This document shows positions 5,706 through 6,560 of a stretch of DNA of 6,560 nt, one piece after another. Both the position numbers and the translations under genes were made by a program. The DNA is from Candidatus Peregrinibacteria bacterium CG_4_10_14_0_2_um_filter_43_11 (GTDB lineage: Bacteria > Patescibacteriota > Gracilibacteria > UM-FILTER-43-11), in the NCBI GenBank assembly GCA_002792495.1, contig PFOK01000049.1:1068-7627 (forward strand), in the 5' to 3' direction. Position 1 is the stretch's first letter; the number at the start of each line of letters is the position of its first letter. The notes under the pieces were generated by a model that was not told where the DNA came from, made no database searches, and saw only the letters and a list, made by a program, of their open reading frames with translations.

Positions 5706-6203
5706 ATGACTGCACAAAATGATGATAATAAAAAAGTTGTTCTGCTGACCAAATCGGGACTGGAAAAGATCAAAGAAGAATTGGACTATTTTAAAAATGT
5801 TCGTCGTAAAGAGGTAGCCAGCCGATTGAAGGAAGCCATTGCTTATGGAGATCTTTCTGAAAATTCTGAGTATGAGGAAGCTAAAAACGAACAGGCTTTT
5901 GTGGAAGGAAGGATTATTGAGCTCGAAAAAATGGTCCTCAATTCCCAAATTATTGAAGATGACAAGAGGAGTACACAGGAAGCCATTCAGATCGGAACGA
6001 CGATAACGGTTCAAAATATCACCGAAATGGACGAACCGGAAACCTACACGATCGTCGGTTCCACCGAGGCAGACCCTACGGAACACAAAATCTCCAATGA
6101 ATCCCCTATCGGAGCCGCACTGATTGGCAGAAAAAAAGGCGACGTTTTAAGCATTAAGGTCCCTGCCGGCGTGTTTGAATACAAAGTCATGAAGATTAAA
6201 TAG
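5706..6203 (+). CDS. greA: Transcription elongation factor GreA
   Basis: GreA enters the secondary channel of RNA polymerase and stimulates cleavage of the 3' end of backtracked transcripts, restarting arrested complexes. The 165-residue product is slightly longer than E. coli GreA (158), the extra residues being a polar N-terminus (MTAQNDDNKK). The N-terminal antiparallel coiled coil spans about residues 15-85 (LTKSGLEKIKEELDYFKNVR...). At its tip AYGDLSENSEYEEAK carries the two acidic residues, D49 and E52, equivalent to E. coli D41 and E44, that help hold the catalytic metal. The C-terminal FKBP-like domain (about 90-165) shows YTIVGSTEADP, ISNESPIGAALIGRKKGDVLSIKVPAG and FEYKVMKI. It is downstream of rpoD in the same direction, so expression with the sigma gene is plausible. 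GreA rather than GreB is suggested by sequence and by common occurrence, though the distinction is minor here. Confidence 0.97.
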   Translation: MTAQNDDNKKVVLLTKSGLEKIKEELDYFKNVRRKEVASRLKEAIAYGDLSENSEYEEAKNEQAFVEGRIIELEKMVLNSQIIEDDKRSTQEAIQIGTTITVQNITEMDEPETYTIVGSTEADPTEHKISNESPIGAALIGRKKGDVLSIKVPAGVFEYKVMKIK

Positions 6204-6221
6204 CCGTGAAATCAGGTGTCA

Positions 6222-6256
6222 CCAGATCAAAGATCATTAAATCATTTGATCATTGG
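6222..6256 (+). terminator. Hairpin after greA, possible weak terminator
   Basis: GATCAAA (6225-6231) pairs with TTTGATC (6245-6251), extended inwards by GAT/ATC with one bulge and outwards by CCA/TGG (6222-6224/6254-6256). Only TTTC follows, so intrinsic termination would be weak. It sits 19 nt after the greA stop and ahead of a new promoter, a suitable place for an operon end, but it could equally be regulatory. Confidence 0.35.
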
Positions 6257-6281
6257 TTTCATGAACACTAATTTCATGAAC
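6257..6281. repeat. Pair of TTTCATGAAC direct repeats, possible operator
   Basis: TTTCATGAAC occurs at 6257-6266 and 6272-6281, 15 bp apart start to start. Each copy contains the 8-bp palindrome TTCATGAA. The pair lies about 36-60 bp upstream of the -35 box at 6317, where an activator or repressor could bind. No known regulator is identified. Confidence 0.45.
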
Positions 6282-6291
6282 TTGCGATGAG

Positions 6292-6315
6292 AATGGAGAT
6301 GGTAATGGAGATCGG
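6292..6315. repeat. 12-bp tandem repeat just upstream of the promoter
   Basis: AATGGAGATGGT is followed directly by AATGGAGATCGG (10 of 12 identical). It abuts the -35 box at 6317. It may be a binding site pair or slippage product. Confidence 0.5.
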
Positions 6316-6316
6316 G

Positions 6317-6345
6317 TTGATTTTAAGCCTTTTTTTTGGTACAAT
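6317..6345 (+). promoter_or_regulatory. Sigma70-type promoter with extended -10 for the gene at 6375
   Basis: TTGATT (6317-6322) and TACAAT (6340-6345) are 17 nt apart, and TGG just before the -10 box gives an extended -10. Transcription would start near 6352, leaving a leader of about 23 nt. This makes the downstream gene a separate transcription unit from greA. Confidence 0.65.
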
Positions 6346-6374
6346 TAATGGATAGATTTATGAAGTGATACAAC

Positions 6375-6560
6375 ATGCCTGATCAAAATCAAACAGCATC
6401 GGCCACAGGAAGTTCCACTGCCGCACAGGGGACATCCGGTGGCAATACAGGAGCCTCTACTCTAAACATCCCCGAAGAAGTTCGGCAGAAGTTCCCCGAC
6501 CTGATTCCCATGATTGAAAAAAGCCCTTCCATGAATCCGGAAGAGCGTCAGTATTGGGTT
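6375..6560 (+). CDS. N-terminus of an unknown protein, cut off by the window edge
   Basis: The frame is open from the ATG at 6375 for 62 codons to the edge. The first 30 residues are low complexity, rich in Ser, Thr, Ala, Gly and Gln (MPDQNQTASATGSSTAAQGT...), with no signal peptide. They are followed by a charged, probably helical segment, IPEEVRQKFPDLIPMIEKS, then PSMNPEERQYWV. From memory, related Glu-Glu-Arg-x-Tyr-Trp segments occur in uncharacterised proteins of uncultivated bacteria, but I could not check this and cannot assign a function. A good promoter about 30 nt upstream supports the start; no Shine-Dalgarno is seen (GTGATACAAC-ATG). Confidence 0.75.
   Translation, partial: MPDQNQTASATGSSTAAQGTSGGNTGASTLNIPEEVRQKFPDLIPMIEKSPSMNPEERQYWV

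Noticed and set aside
1432..6203. Possible TGA recoding (genetic code 25), suggested by the absence of TGA stops
   Set aside because: No in-frame TGA occurs in the four complete genes, and glycine is encoded by normal GGN codons, so recoding is not supported; absence of TGA stops among four genes is not significant.
6257..6315. Short direct repeats as a degenerate CRISPR array
   Set aside because: Only two copies of each unit, with units of 10-12 bp and spacers of 5 bp or none, unlike any CRISPR array, and no cas genes are nearby.
6360..6368. ATG-AAG-TGA mini reading frame upstream of the gene at 6375
   Set aside because: A two-codon frame arises easily by chance; there is no ribosome site or other evidence that it is translated.

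Overview
The window looks like a piece of a bacterial chromosome carrying a compact information-processing operon, flanked on both sides by genes of unknown function. Four complete genes on the + strand are recognised with high confidence: ruvB (1432-2460), dnaG (2532-4280), rpoD (4351-5598) and greA (5706-6203). A large minus-strand gene of unknown function (from 1198 leftwards, running off the left edge) is transcribed divergently from ruvB. A further unknown + strand gene starts at 6375 and runs off the right edge. No tRNA, rRNA, CRISPR array, insertion sequence or phage gene was seen.

Organism: the sequence does not identify a species. The dnaG-rpoD pair is the core of the widespread 'macromolecular synthesis' operon, here with ruvB upstream instead of the familiar rpsU. 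None of the six starts has a convincing Shine-Dalgarno sequence, and the gaps between genes are filled by A/T-rich imperfect palindromes. Together with the two unrecognised flanking proteins, this fits an uncultivated lineage such as a Patescibacteria/CPR member (Peregrinibacteria-like would be my guess), but that is inference. The four visible stops are TAA, TAA, TAA and TAG. No in-frame TGA occurs in roughly 1,500 codons of the four complete genes, so recoding of TGA to glycine (Gracilibacteria/Absconditabacteria) is not supported.

Layout: (1) 1-1198, minus strand, unknown soluble protein, at least 399 residues, with a Pro/Ala-rich linker. (2) 1199-1431, divergent control region: two face-to-back sigma70-type promoters whose -35 boxes lie one base apart, a dyad in the minus-strand leader, and a 34-nt near-perfect palindrome in the ruvB leader nested in a larger imperfect hairpin. 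(3) 1432-6203, ruvB, dnaG, rpoD and greA, all co-directional, with gaps of 71, 70 and 107 nt, each holding an A/T-rich inverted repeat starting at or just after the upstream stop codon. (4) 6204-6374, a hairpin, two short direct-repeat pairs and a good extended -10 promoter. (5) 6375-6560, N-terminus of an unknown protein with a low-complexity Ser/Thr/Ala/Gly start.

How the genes fit together: RuvB drives Holliday-junction branch migration, DnaG makes replication primers, RpoD is the housekeeping sigma factor, and GreA rescues backtracked RNA polymerase. The block therefore couples recombination/replication with transcription initiation and elongation. All four are intact with their catalytic or binding motifs present. 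The less ordinary material is the non-coding DNA and the two flanking unknown genes; no clearly new biological system is demonstrable from this window alone.
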